From positions 1 to 57,388 of the forward strand of contig JAGWSV010000030.1 in NCBI GenBank assembly GCA_028869315.1: DNA of 57,388 nucleotides. The letters are read 5' to 3'. Both the position numbers and the translations under genes were made by a program. Source of the DNA: Rhodospirillales bacterium (GTDB lineage: Bacteria > Pseudomonadota > Alphaproteobacteria > Acetobacterales > Acetobacteraceae). Below, piece by piece: positions 46,756 through 54,364 of the stretch. Position 1 is the stretch's first letter. Every line of letters starts with the position of its first letter. Under the pieces are notes generated by a model. It was not told the DNA's origin and ran no database searches. It saw only the letters and a program-made list of their open reading frames with translations.

Positions 46756-48502
46756 TCTGGCGCGCCAGAAACTTGGAGCCGAGATAGGCTTCGATCACGG
46801 CCGGATCCTCCACCACATCGTGCGGCGAGCCCTCGGCGAGCACGCGGCCATGGTCCAGGACAAGGAAACGATCCGCCAGGCGCAGCATCGCATGCATGGT
46901 ATGCTCGATGATGACGATGGTCATCCCGGCCTCCCGCAGCTGCCGCAGCACGGCGAGCACGTCGTCGCATTCCTCCCGCCCAAGCCCGGCCAGGGTTTCG
47001 TCCAGCAGCAGGATGCGCGGGCGGCCAGCCAAGGCGCGGGCCAGCTCCATCAGCCGCAGCTCCTTGTTGGTGAGCTCGCTCGCCGGCCGGGCGGCGCGAT
47101 CGGCCAGCCCCACCGCGTCCAGCGCTGTCGCGGCCGCCGCCGCGGCTTCGTGGTCGTCCAGCCCGGCGCCATAGGCGCCGACGATGACGTTGTCGAGCAG
47201 CGGCAGGCGCGGGAAGCTGCGCACGACCTGGAAGGTGCGGCCGACGCCGAGCCGCGCGACCTGATGCACCTTGCGCCCGCGCAGCTCCTGCCCGGCCAGA
47301 CGCGCACCGCCGGCATCCGCGGGCAGCACGCCGTTCAGCAGGTTGAACAAGGTGGTCTTGCCGGCGCCGTTCGGGCCGATGATGCCGAGGATCTCTCCGG
47401 CCGCAACCGCGAACGCCACCTCCTGCACCGCACGCAGGCCACCGAAGGTCTTCGACAGGCCGGTCACTTCCAGCAACGTGCCGCTGCTGCGCTCCACCGT
47501 GATGGCGGTGCGCGCTTCGTGGATCACCGGCGCGGCTTGCGGGCGGCGGAAGAGGCGGTCGCGGATCTCCCAGAACAGACCCTCCGGCGCCGCGAGCATG
47601 ATGACGATGATCGCGACGCCGTACACCACGCCCTGGATGCCGGGGAGGATGTTGCCGAGCCTGGCGTTTAATGTCTCCGCCAGCGGAATCAGGACCGCGG
47701 CGCCGATCGCCGGCCCCCACACGGTTCCGACGCCGCCGAACAACGTCACCACCAGAGCCTGTGCGGAGACCAGCATGCCGAACACGGAATCCGGCGTCAC
47801 CACCAGCAGCACGCAGGCATAGAGCCCGCCGGCGGCGGCGGCGATGGCACCGCTGGCGACGAGCCCGCGCATCTTCCACTGCCAGGTATTCAGCCCTGCG
47901 GCTTCCGCCGCCAGTTCGTTCTGCTTGATCGCGAGCAGCGCCAGCCCGAAGCGCGTGTTCTCCACCAGAAGCCCGGCCAGCATGGCCGCGACGAACAGGC
48001 CAAGCGCCACCAGCGTGGCGTAGAACGGGTCGTTGAATTGCAGGAACAGCGCCGGATGCGCGCGGTGCATCGGCAACGGCACTTCCTGGAACCCGAGATA
48101 TTCCAGCACGTAGAGAACGGCCAGCGGATAAGCCAGCATCGACAGTGCGAAGTAGTGCCCGCGCAACCGGAACGTCGGCAGACCGATCAGCACCGCGGCG
48201 AGCCCCCCCACCACCATGCCGAACGGGATGCCGAGCCACGGAGTGAGATGCCAATAGACCAGTGCCAGGGTAACGACGTAGGCGCCGATACCGAAAAATG
48301 CGGCATGGCCGAACGACACCAGCCCGCTCATGCCGGAGATAAGATTCCAGCCGAGCCCCATCACCGCCCAGATGGGCACCAGGGTCAGCATCAGCTGGTA
48401 GTAGGCATTGTGCACCGACAACGCGAGCACGAGATAGGTGCCGGCGACAACCGCCAGCGCGACGCTGTCCCGCCGCAGCCGTGCCGCGCCCCCGACCCTC
48501 AT
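46748..48502 (-). CDS. livM-livG: Fused LivM permease - LivG ATPase
   Basis: A 584-residue fusion. Residues about 1-330 are a LivM-type permease with some ten helices (LISGMSGLVSFGHAAFFGIGAY; FGGVGTVWGPAIGA). Residues about 345-584 are a LivG-type ATPase with Walker A GPNGAGKTT, Walker B ILLLDETLAGLG, and the LivG hallmark IIEHTMHAML. The ABC signature is degenerate, ELTNKELRLMELARAL, with no LSGGQ, as in some alphaproteobacterial LivG proteins, so the LivF site may do most hydrolysis. ATG 48502 overlaps the livH stop (ATGA); the 135-residue track extension overlaps livH. Confidence 0.92.
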   Translation of the reverse strand: MRVGGAARLRRDSVALAVVAGTYLVLALSVHNAYYQLMLTLVPIWAVMGLGWNLISGMSGLVSFGHAAFFGIGAYVVTLALVYWHLTPWLGIPFGMVVGGLAAVLIGLPTFRLRGHYFALSMLAYPLAVLYVLEYLGFQEVPLPMHRAHPALFLQFNDPFYATLVALGLFVAAMLAGLLVENTRFGLALLAIKQNELAAEAAGLNTWQWKMRGLVASGAIAAAAGGLYACVLLVVTPDSVFGMLVSAQALVVTLFGGVGTVWGPAIGAAVLIPLAETLNARLGNILPGIQGVVYGVAIIVIMLAAPEGLFWEIRDRLFRRPQAAPVIHEARTAITVERSSGTLLEVTGLSKTFGGLRAVQEVAFAVAAGEILGIIGPNGAGKTTLFNLLNGVLPADAGGARLAGQELRGRKVHQVARLGVGRTFQVVRSFPRLPLLDNVIVGAYGAGLDDHEAAAAAATALDAVGLADRAARPASELTNKELRLMELARALAGRPRILLLDETLAGLGREECDDVLAVLRQLREAGMTIVIIEHTMHAMLRLADRFLVLDHGRVLAEGSPHDVVEDPAVIEAYLGSKFLARQNA

Positions 48503-49440
48503 GCGCGTTCTGCCGAACGGCCGAACAGGCCTTGCGGGCGCAGCCCGACGATCAGCAGGAACACGACGAAGATCGCGGCGTTCTGCAGTTGCGGCGGCAG
48601 CACCAGGGTCGACGCCTGCTGGACGAACCCGACCAGCAGTCCACCCCAGAAGGCGCCGAGGATGCTGCCCATGCCACCCAGCACCACGCCGGAATACATG
48701 ATGATGACGTAATCGAGCCCAACGAACGGGGTGAAGGACAGGTAGGTCGCCATCAGCCCGCCGGCGATCGCCGTAATCGCCGCGCCGAGACCGAAGGCGA
48801 TGCGATAGGCGCGGTCGACATCGATGCCCATGTAGGTCGCCGCCACCGGGTTGTCGGCGGCGGCGCGCAGCGCCTTGCCGAGCGTCGTGCGCTCCATCAC
48901 CAGCCACAGCACTACCGCAACGACGATCGCCACGACGGCCGCGAACACCTGCGCCTTGTTAAGAAACAGCAACGCGCCGGTCGGAAACGGTCCAAGGATG
49001 AAGGCGCTGGCGGAGAGCGGGGTCAGCACGCTTTCCGGCGTGGAACCGAACAGGATCAGCCCGCCATTCTGCAGGATCAGCGAAATGCCGAGCGTCACGA
49101 TCAGCTGGCCGAACCCGCCCTCATCCTGGCGGGACGCGGTGGAGAGACCGGAGACATGCCGCAGGACGAACCGATGCAGCAACGCCCCGCCGCCGAACAG
49201 CACCGGTCCTGCGATCAGGGCCGCCACGAACGGCGCAGCGTAGGGGCCGAGGAACCCGATCGCCGTGAACCCGGCGACAAGGTAGAGGCTCACATACATG
49301 CCGAGCATCAGCAGCTCGCCCTGAGCGAAGTTCACGACCTTCATGATCCCGAAGATCAGCCCGAGGCCGATGCACATCAGCCCGTAGATGCAGCCGATGA
49401 TCAGCCCTGCCGCCACGGCGTTGAGAATGTTCTCGAACAA
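48499..49440 (-). CDS. livH: Branched-chain amino acid-type ABC transporter permease LivH
   Basis: A 313-residue inner-membrane permease with about eight helices. Conserved LivH stretches include GLIIGCIYGLMCIGLGLIFGIMKVVNFAQGELLMLG, AADNPVAATYMGIDVDRAY and GLDYVIIMYSGVVLGGMGSILGAFWGG. It is the first gene of the minus-strand operon livH, livM-livG, livF, binding protein, lactonase. The 268-bp upstream region is shared with the divergent alpha/beta hydrolase gene and contains a TetR-type palindrome. Confidence 0.93.
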   Translation of the reverse strand: MFENILNAVAAGLIIGCIYGLMCIGLGLIFGIMKVVNFAQGELLMLGMYVSLYLVAGFTAIGFLGPYAAPFVAALIAGPVLFGGGALLHRFVLRHVSGLSTASRQDEGGFGQLIVTLGISLILQNGGLILFGSTPESVLTPLSASAFILGPFPTGALLFLNKAQVFAAVVAIVVAVVLWLVMERTTLGKALRAAADNPVAATYMGIDVDRAYRIAFGLGAAITAIAGGLMATYLSFTPFVGLDYVIIMYSGVVLGGMGSILGAFWGGLLVGFVQQASTLVLPPQLQNAAIFVVFLLIVGLRPQGLFGRSAERA

Positions 49441-49625
49441 TCGGCTTCCCCCGCCGGATCGTTCGGGTCCGGCCTGCTTCCCACTATGTCAGCAAAGACC
49501 AGCCATTGACCAGACGGCCGAGATGGCGGGGCGCCGCGCCTTTCCGCGGCAAGGCGCCATCCTGCGTCACGCCCCAGCCGGACGCCACCCCGGACGGCCA
49601 CCCCGGATGCCACCGCGTGCTACCC

Positions 49626-49655
49626 TTGACGTTTTCCCGCCCCGGTTCCTACCTA
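49626..49655 (+). promoter_or_regulatory. Promoter-like TTGACG-N18-TACCTA before the alpha/beta hydrolase
   Basis: TTGACG (49626-49631) is followed after 18 nt by TACCTA (49650-49655), about 54 nt before the GTG start of the hydrolase. The -10 overlaps the palindromic operator, which would suit repression. Confidence 0.42.
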
Positions 49656-49666
49656 CCGTCCGGTAG
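49653..49666. promoter_or_regulatory. TetR-type palindromic operator CTACCG-TC-CGGTAG
   Basis: Perfect 6-nt inverted arms around a 2-nt centre, of the TACCG-N2-CGGTA form bound by many TetR/AcrR-family repressors. It overlaps the -10 of the hydrolase promoter and lies in the region shared with livH. No TetR gene is in the window. Confidence 0.5.
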
Positions 49667-49708
49667 AGCCCGCCGCGCGCGGCGCCAACAAGGGTCGGGG
49701 AACGCCGC

Positions 49709-50596
49709 GTGGGCCATGCCTCTCTTAGCCAGGCGCCGGGCAGTCAAGCGCCGGGCAGCGAGACGCCGGGCGCGTTCCTGGATCGGCTCGACCGCATTTC
49801 GCGCCGCTGCCTCTCCGCCTGCGGTGCCGGTCACATGGTGTGGCGCAGCTGGGGCGCAGGCCCGGCGCTCGTCCTGCTGCATGGCGGCAGCGGCTCCTGG
49901 CGGCATTGGGCGCGCAACATCGATTATTTCGTGCGCGCGCGGCGGGTGATCGCGCCCGACCTGCCGGGCCTCGGCGAATCGGACCTGCCGCCCGAGCCGG
50001 ACAACCCGCGCGCCATGGCCCGCATCCTGGCGCACGGACTGGCCGGGCTGATCGGATCTTCTGAACAGTATGATCTTGTCGGGTTCTCGTTCGGCGGCGT
50101 GATGGCCGGCTGCCTAGCCGCCGTGCAGGACACCCGGCTGCGCAGCCTGACGATCGTCGGCTCCGGCGGCCTCGGGCTGGCGCGCGGCCCCACCGCGCTG
50201 GTCAAGGTCCGCCATCTCACCGGCGACGAACGGGTCGCGGCACATCGTACCAACCTCGCGCGGCTGATGATCGCCGATCCGGCGAAGATCGACGATCTGG
50301 CGCTGACGATCCAGGACCGCAACACAATCCAGTCGCGGCTGAAATCGCCGCAGATCTCCCGCGGCACGTGGCTGGCCGAGGCGCTGCCTGCGGTCCGCTG
50401 CCCGGTTGCGGGGATCTGGGGCAGCCTCGACGCGCCGTCGCTGCCCGATATCGGCGCGCGCGAACGGGCGAGGCGGGCGCTGCGCCCGGAATTGCGCTTC
50501 CGGGTGATCGACGGCGCCGGGCATTGGGTGGCCTATGAGGCGGCCGCGTCGTTCAACGCCGCCCTGGCCGACCTCCTGACGGAAGACGTCGGATGA
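49709..50596 (+). CDS. Alpha/beta hydrolase (Ser nucleophile)
   Basis: A 295-residue alpha/beta-hydrolase-fold enzyme with the oxyanion HGGSGSW motif, nucleophile elbow GFSFGG (Ser), a likely Asp in WGSLDAPSLPD, and the catalytic His in DGAGHWVAYE. This resembles meta-cleavage-product hydrolases or esterases. The GTG start follows a GGTCGGGG sequence; an N-terminal repeat (APGSQAPGS) suggests the true start could be slightly downstream. Its promoter region carries a TetR-type operator and faces the liv operon. Confidence 0.83.
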   Translation: MGHASLSQAPGSQAPGSETPGAFLDRLDRISRRCLSACGAGHMVWRSWGAGPALVLLHGGSGSWRHWARNIDYFVRARRVIAPDLPGLGESDLPPEPDNPRAMARILAHGLAGLIGSSEQYDLVGFSFGGVMAGCLAAVQDTRLRSLTIVGSGGLGLARGPTALVKVRHLTGDERVAAHRTNLARLMIADPAKIDDLALTIQDRNTIQSRLKSPQISRGTWLAEALPAVRCPVAGIWGSLDAPSLPDIGARERARRALRPELRFRVIDGAGHWVAYEAAASFNAALADLLTEDVG

Positions 50597-50809
50597 CCGA
50601 ACGCAACGGCATCGCACCGATGCAGGCGCTGGACGACCCCTCGCTGCTCTTCTGGGCCCACAACCATGGCCGCATCTCGCGACGGCGCCGGTCCGGGTGT
50701 CGGAAGCGGTCGGGGTGGCGCGAATCGGGTATGAAGGCGCAACCCTTCCGCCGCCCTTGGTCCGCGTCGCGGTCCAAGCCGGCAACAGGAGGGGAGAGAA
50801 GGAGGTCCG

Positions 50810-51226
50810 ATACACCCGACCGTCCTGCATGCGGCGAGCGCGCTCAACGCCTGGGTCTACCGGCTGAGCGGCGGCCGCCTCGGCGCCCGCGTCCCTTCCG
50901 GCGCGCCGATCTGCCTGCTCACCACCACCGGGCATCGGTCGGGGCGGGCACGCACCGTGCCGCTGCTCTACCTCGCCGACAACGGCGGGTTCGTCGTCGT
51001 CGCTTCCCAGGGCGGCGCGCCGCTGCATCCCGGCTGGTACCACAACCTGCAGGCGAGCCCGCACGCGATGCTGCAGATCGGCCGCCGGCGCATCGCCGTC
51101 ACGGCGCACACGATCGGCGCCGCGGAGCACGACCGCCTGTGGCCGCGCCTCGTTGCCATCTATCCCGCCTACGACGACGACCGTCGCGGCGCGATCGGCG
51201 ACGGGCCGGACCACGTCCGTCGGTGA
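50810..51226 (+). CDS. Deazaflavin-dependent nitroreductase/oxidoreductase family protein, non-canonical start
   Basis: A protein of about 138 residues of the F420(H2)-dependent quinone/nitroreductase (Ddn-like) family. Characteristic sequences are LNAWVYRLSGGRLGAR, LLTTTGHRSGRARTVPLLYL, VVVASQGGAPLHPGWYHNL, and the C-terminal RLWPRLVAIYPAYDD. The track lists only the internal GTG ORF from 50957. The conserved N-terminus is in frame upstream but has no ATG, GTG or TTG. A strong AAGGAGGT (50799-50806) lies 3 nt before ATA at 50810; CTG at 50825 is the alternative. A true AUA/CUG start or a mutated ATG is implied. Confidence 0.72.
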   Translation: MHPTVLHAASALNAWVYRLSGGRLGARVPSGAPICLLTTTGHRSGRARTVPLLYLADNGGFVVVASQGGAPLHPGWYHNLQASPHAMLQIGRRRIAVTAHTIGAAEHDRLWPRLVAIYPAYDDDRRGAIGDGPDHVRR

Positions 51227-51304
51227 TGCAGGGGAACGACGTTCCTTTCCGGCATGGCGGGACCGTCACACGCTCTTCACCGACGCCGGCCGCCCCCCCG
51301 CCCT

Positions 51305-51342
51305 ATTGTCATGGCCAAGATTGTCATCGGCACAATTGTCAC
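51305..51342 (+). repeat. Three ATTGTCA repeats at exact 15-nt period
   Basis: ATTGTCAT at 51305, ATTGTCAT at 51320 and ATTGTCAC at 51335, 27-64 nt upstream of the metallophosphoesterase ATG. The heptamer resembles the CTGTCAT half-site of the Pho box, but the Pho period is 11 nt, not 15. Confidence 0.5.
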
Positions 51343-51368
51343 GCGAACACTGGGCAGGAGAGCTCCCG

Positions 51369-52532
51369 ATGGCGCACCGTCACCGCTTCGGCCACGCGCG
51401 ACCGTCGCTGCGTCACCCGCATTCGCAGCAGGCCCCGCGGTTCCACGGAAGCGATTTCCAGCCGTTGCCGGCGCCGACCGGCCCGGCGCCGTACCGCCTC
51501 GACCTTGCCGCGGTCGTGCCGGACGCGGTGCAGGCGATGGCGCGAGCCGGCGGGATGGTCCTGCACATCGCCGGCGACACCGGCGGCGTGCGCAACCCGG
51601 TGCCGCAGGAGCTGGTCGCAGCCGGGCTGGAACATGACGCTGGCCAGGCCGGCGCCCTCGGCCGGCCCGCCTTCCTCTATCATCTCGGCGACGTGATCTA
51701 TTTCGACGGCCAGGCCAGCGAGTACTATCCGCAATTCTACAGCCCGTACGAGCATTACCCGCTCCCCGTCCTCGCGATCCCCGGCAATCACGACGGGGAC
51801 CGGTTCGACCGCGGCGAACTCGTCAACCCCGAGCCGTCCCTGGCCCCCTTCGTGCGCAATTTCTGCGCGACCGAGCCTGGCGTTCACACCGCGGAAGCCG
51901 GCGACATGGCGCGCACCGCCATGATCCAGCCAAACGTCTACTGGACCCTGCTGACCCCGTTCGCGACCTTCATCGGCCTCTACACCAACGTCCCCGAAGG
52001 CGGCGACGTGCGGCAGGAGCAGCGCGACTGGTTTGCGGGCGAGTTGCAGGCCGCCGATCCCGGCAAGCCGGTGCTGGTCGCGCTGCACCACCCGATCCAT
52101 TCCCTGGATGCCTACCACAGCGGCAGCCGTGCGATGGCCGACGTGCTGGCCGGCGCCGTCGCCGCCGCCGGCCGGGCGCCGGCGATGGTTTTCGCCGGCC
52201 ACGTGCACAACTACCAGCGCTTCACGGTGAGCGACGCGGCCGGCGCAACCCCGTTCGTGGTCGCCGGTCACGGCGGCTACCACAACCTGCACCGCATGGC
52301 GCGAATCGGCAGCGAAGATATCATCACCCCGTACGTCGCCCCGAACGACCCGCAGGTGGTACTGGAAAGCTATCTGGACGATCGGTTCGGCTTTTTGCGC
52401 CTGGAGATTACGCCGGAGGCGATCGAATTGCGGTCGATGTCGGTGCCGCGCCCGCAAGAATCGTGGCGCACCCCGCCGCGCCTGTTCGACCGCATGCGCT
52501 TCGACTGGCGCGCCCGCCGGATCCTCCGCTGA
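51369..52532 (+). CDS. Calcineurin-like metallophosphoesterase
   Basis: A 387-residue phosphoesterase with a dinuclear metal site. Motifs in order: HIAGDTGG, YHLGDVIYFDG (GD), IPGNHDGD (GNHD), ALHHPIHSLD (H), FAGHVHNYQRF (GHxH). The arrangement is close to purple-acid-phosphatase-like bacterial enzymes. No signal peptide is apparent; the first 40 residues are His/Arg/Pro-rich. ATG 51369 follows AGGAGAGC, and the track ORF from 51153 starts inside the reductase gene. Three ATTGTCA repeats lie just upstream. The substrate is unknown. Confidence 0.87.
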   Translation: MAHRHRFGHARPSLRHPHSQQAPRFHGSDFQPLPAPTGPAPYRLDLAAVVPDAVQAMARAGGMVLHIAGDTGGVRNPVPQELVAAGLEHDAGQAGALGRPAFLYHLGDVIYFDGQASEYYPQFYSPYEHYPLPVLAIPGNHDGDRFDRGELVNPEPSLAPFVRNFCATEPGVHTAEAGDMARTAMIQPNVYWTLLTPFATFIGLYTNVPEGGDVRQEQRDWFAGELQAADPGKPVLVALHHPIHSLDAYHSGSRAMADVLAGAVAAAGRAPAMVFAGHVHNYQRFTVSDAAGATPFVVAGHGGYHNLHRMARIGSEDIITPYVAPNDPQVVLESYLDDRFGFLRLEITPEAIELRSMSVPRPQESWRTPPRLFDRMRFDWRARRILR

Positions 52533-52661
52533 CAGGGCGGGACCCCGACGGAGCCCGAGGCTACTGCACGCAGGGTTACCCGGGAGAGAGCAGGTGCGGC
52601 GGAGCGCGAAAAAAATGCGTAGCCCGTTATCCGCGGGAAGCCGAGGATGCCGGCCGGGTCG

Positions 52662-53210
52662 CTACGGCATCCGCCACACCGACAGCCGCGCCGCGCCGTG
52701 CGTCCGCTCGGCCAGCAGCGTCCCCAGCGACACCGGAACCTCCTCGCGCGCCGTCTCGGCGATCACGACCGCCCCGGGTCCGATCCAACCTTGCGCCGCC
52801 AGCCGGGCGGCTGCGCGTTCCACCAACCCCTGGCCATAGGGCGGATCAAGGAAGACCAGGGCGCAGCGCTCCCCCGCCGGGGCGGCGAGGGCATCACACG
52901 CCAGCACCGAGCAGCGTGCCGCCGCGCCGCAGGCCGCGATATTGGCCCGCAGCGCCGCCACCGCCGCGCGGTCGGTTTCCATGAACACCGCGCGCGCCGC
53001 GCCGCGTGACAGCGCTTCCAGCCCCACGGCGCCAGTTCCGGCAAAGGCATCGAGGACCAGGGCATCCTCGATCAGCGCCCGGCCGCCCCACGGCGCATGC
53101 AGCAGCATGTCGAACAGCGCCTGACGCACCCGATCCGCGGTCGGTCGCGTCGCGCCACCGGCCGGTGCTGTCAGGCGCCGGCCGCGCCAGGCTCCGGCCA
53201 CGATCCGCAT
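52662..53210 (-). CDS. rsmD: 16S rRNA (guanine(966)-N(2))-methyltransferase
   Basis: A 182-residue SAM-dependent methyltransferase modifying G966 of 16S rRNA. Landmarks are the N-terminal MRIVAGAWRGRRL, RPTADRVRQALFDML, the SAM site VLDAFAGTGAVGLEALSRGA and the catalytic FLDPPYGQG. Length and motifs are standard for RsmD. It converges on the metallophosphoesterase gene; the 129-bp gap has, on the rsmD strand, CCCG-N7-CGGG followed by TTTTTTT, a weak terminator candidate. Confidence 0.95.
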   Translation of the reverse strand: MRIVAGAWRGRRLTAPAGGATRPTADRVRQALFDMLLHAPWGGRALIEDALVLDAFAGTGAVGLEALSRGAARAVFMETDRAAVAALRANIAACGAAARCSVLACDALAAPAGERCALVFLDPPYGQGLVERAAARLAAQGWIGPGAVVIAETAREEVPVSLGTLLAERTHGAARLSVWRMP

Positions 53211-53243
53211 TCACCCGGCCACGTTCAAACGCCGGGCCGCAAG

Positions 53244-54113
53244 TTAGCCACGCCCCGTCCCCGCCTGCATTTGCATCCTGGTGCCTCCGGCAACCGGGCG
53301 GACCCGGCGGGCCAGAAGCCGCCGGCGCAGCTGCATGAGCTGCCAGGCGCTGCGCGCCGCCAACTCCGAAATGCGGCCGCGCGGCGGCAGCCCAACGGCC
53401 TTGAAGACCATGCCCATGCCGCGCTCGATGTGGCGGAATCGGTAGCAGGACATCGCCCCGGCCATGTAGGCGGCCGAGCAGCGGGCGCGGGCGTACGGAA
53501 TGTCCGACGGTTCGTTGCCGCAGTACCAGGCATAGGCCAGCTCGTCGTCCTCGCTCTCGCCGATCCGTCCCGCGGCGATGCGCATGCGGCGCAGGAGGCC
53601 GATCCGCTCGCGCGCCAGATAGCGGCGCATGTGGTCGTAGAACAACTTGAAGTGACGGAACTCGTCGGCCGCGATCTGCTGGCAGATCTGGCGCAGCAAC
53701 GGCTCCTGCGTGCTCTCGGCGAGCGCGGTGTAGTAGGATGAGGTCCCCGTCTCCACCATGCAGCGGGCGATCAGTTCGCCGGTGCGCGAGCCGCGCACCG
53801 ATGCCGGGGCGTCCAGCGGGATCTTGTAGCCGTCCTTGAAGCGGGCGAAGGCGGCGGCGAAGTCCCAACCCGGGTCGGCCAGCCGGGCCCAGCGCCCCAA
53901 GGCCTCGCCGTGCTGCACTTCCTCTGCCGCCCAGCGATCGGCCGCAGCGCGGAAGTCTGGATCATCGTGGAACACGCCATTGAGGTAGAGCGCGTAGTCG
54001 GTCCCGTTCCGCTCCACCATGGCAGCCGCCTTGACCAGCGGCACGATTGCGGGGTCGACCCTTGCCGGGTCGAACCGGTCCCAGGCGAGCTGCTCGATTT
54101 GCCAGTGCTTCAT
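53244..54113 (-). CDS. Ferritin-like di-iron protein, acyl-ACP-desaturase-like
   Basis: A 289-residue helical protein with di-iron ligand motifs: Glu in MVERNGTDY, AAEEVQHGEAL (ExxH), Glu in MVETGTSSYY, and AADEFRHFKLFY (ExxH). The length and the paired ExxH motifs recall soluble stearoyl-ACP-desaturase-like or ferritin-like oxygenases of unknown substrate. The C-terminus is basic. It lies upstream of rsmD on the same strand (33-nt gap) and diverges from tRNA-Leu and tig. It has the same ligand logic as the 34.1-kb protein, but the sequences do not look like close paralogues. Confidence 0.77.
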   Translation of the reverse strand: MKHWQIEQLAWDRFDPARVDPAIVPLVKAAAMVERNGTDYALYLNGVFHDDPDFRAAADRWAAEEVQHGEALGRWARLADPGWDFAAAFARFKDGYKIPLDAPASVRGSRTGELIARCMVETGTSSYYTALAESTQEPLLRQICQQIAADEFRHFKLFYDHMRRYLARERIGLLRRMRIAAGRIGESEDDELAYAWYCGNEPSDIPYARARCSAAYMAGAMSCYRFRHIERGMGMVFKAVGLPPRGRISELAARSAWQLMQLRRRLLARRVRPVAGGTRMQMQAGTGRG

Positions 54114-54228
54114 GACGTTATGGTTTACCCCCTTGCAGGTCCGCCGGCCAAGGCATCCTGCGCCGCTTGCCCGCGTGCGACGGACCGGGTAAAGCCCGCC
54201 GAACGGCCGCCGGCCGGCGGGCCGGCCG

Positions 54229-54312
54229 GCGGGCGTGGTGGAATGGCAGACACGCCAGATTTAGGTTCTGGTGGCGCAAGCCGTGGGGGTTCAAGTCCCC
54301 CCGCCCGCACCA
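54229..54312 (+). tRNA. tRNA-Leu (anticodon UAG)
   Basis: A complete class II tRNA: acceptor stem GCGGGCG/CGCCCGC, D-arm starting TGGTGGAATGGCAGAC, anticodon stem CCAGA/TCTGG around the loop TTTAGGT (anticodon TAG), a long variable arm GGCGCAAGCC, and the T-arm GGGGGTTCAAGTCCCCC. The discriminator is A, and CCA is encoded (54310-54312). The upstream region is a dense GCCGGCCGG palindrome cluster. It precedes tig by about 50 nt. Confidence 0.96.
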
Positions 54313-54364
54313 GCCGGGCCGCGGCCCGCCTCCCCGGATACCATACAGGAGAGTTCCGAAGCCG

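Noticed and set aside
50593-50810. ORF start MTERNGIAPMQALDD overlapping the hydrolase stop (ATGA)
   Set aside because: The overlap looks like coupling, but the frame quickly becomes Arg-rich and runs through the reductase gene out of frame; at most a short remnant.
51254-51637. Small ORF containing IVMAKIVIGTIVT encoded by the ATTGTCA repeats
   Set aside because: The 15-nt period gives five-residue repeats by chance of frame; no ribosome-binding site, and it overlaps the metallophosphoesterase out of frame.
54195-54228. GCCGGCCGG palindrome cluster before tRNA-Leu as a repeat element
   Set aside because: Short, purely GC and partly explained by base composition; no second copy noticed.
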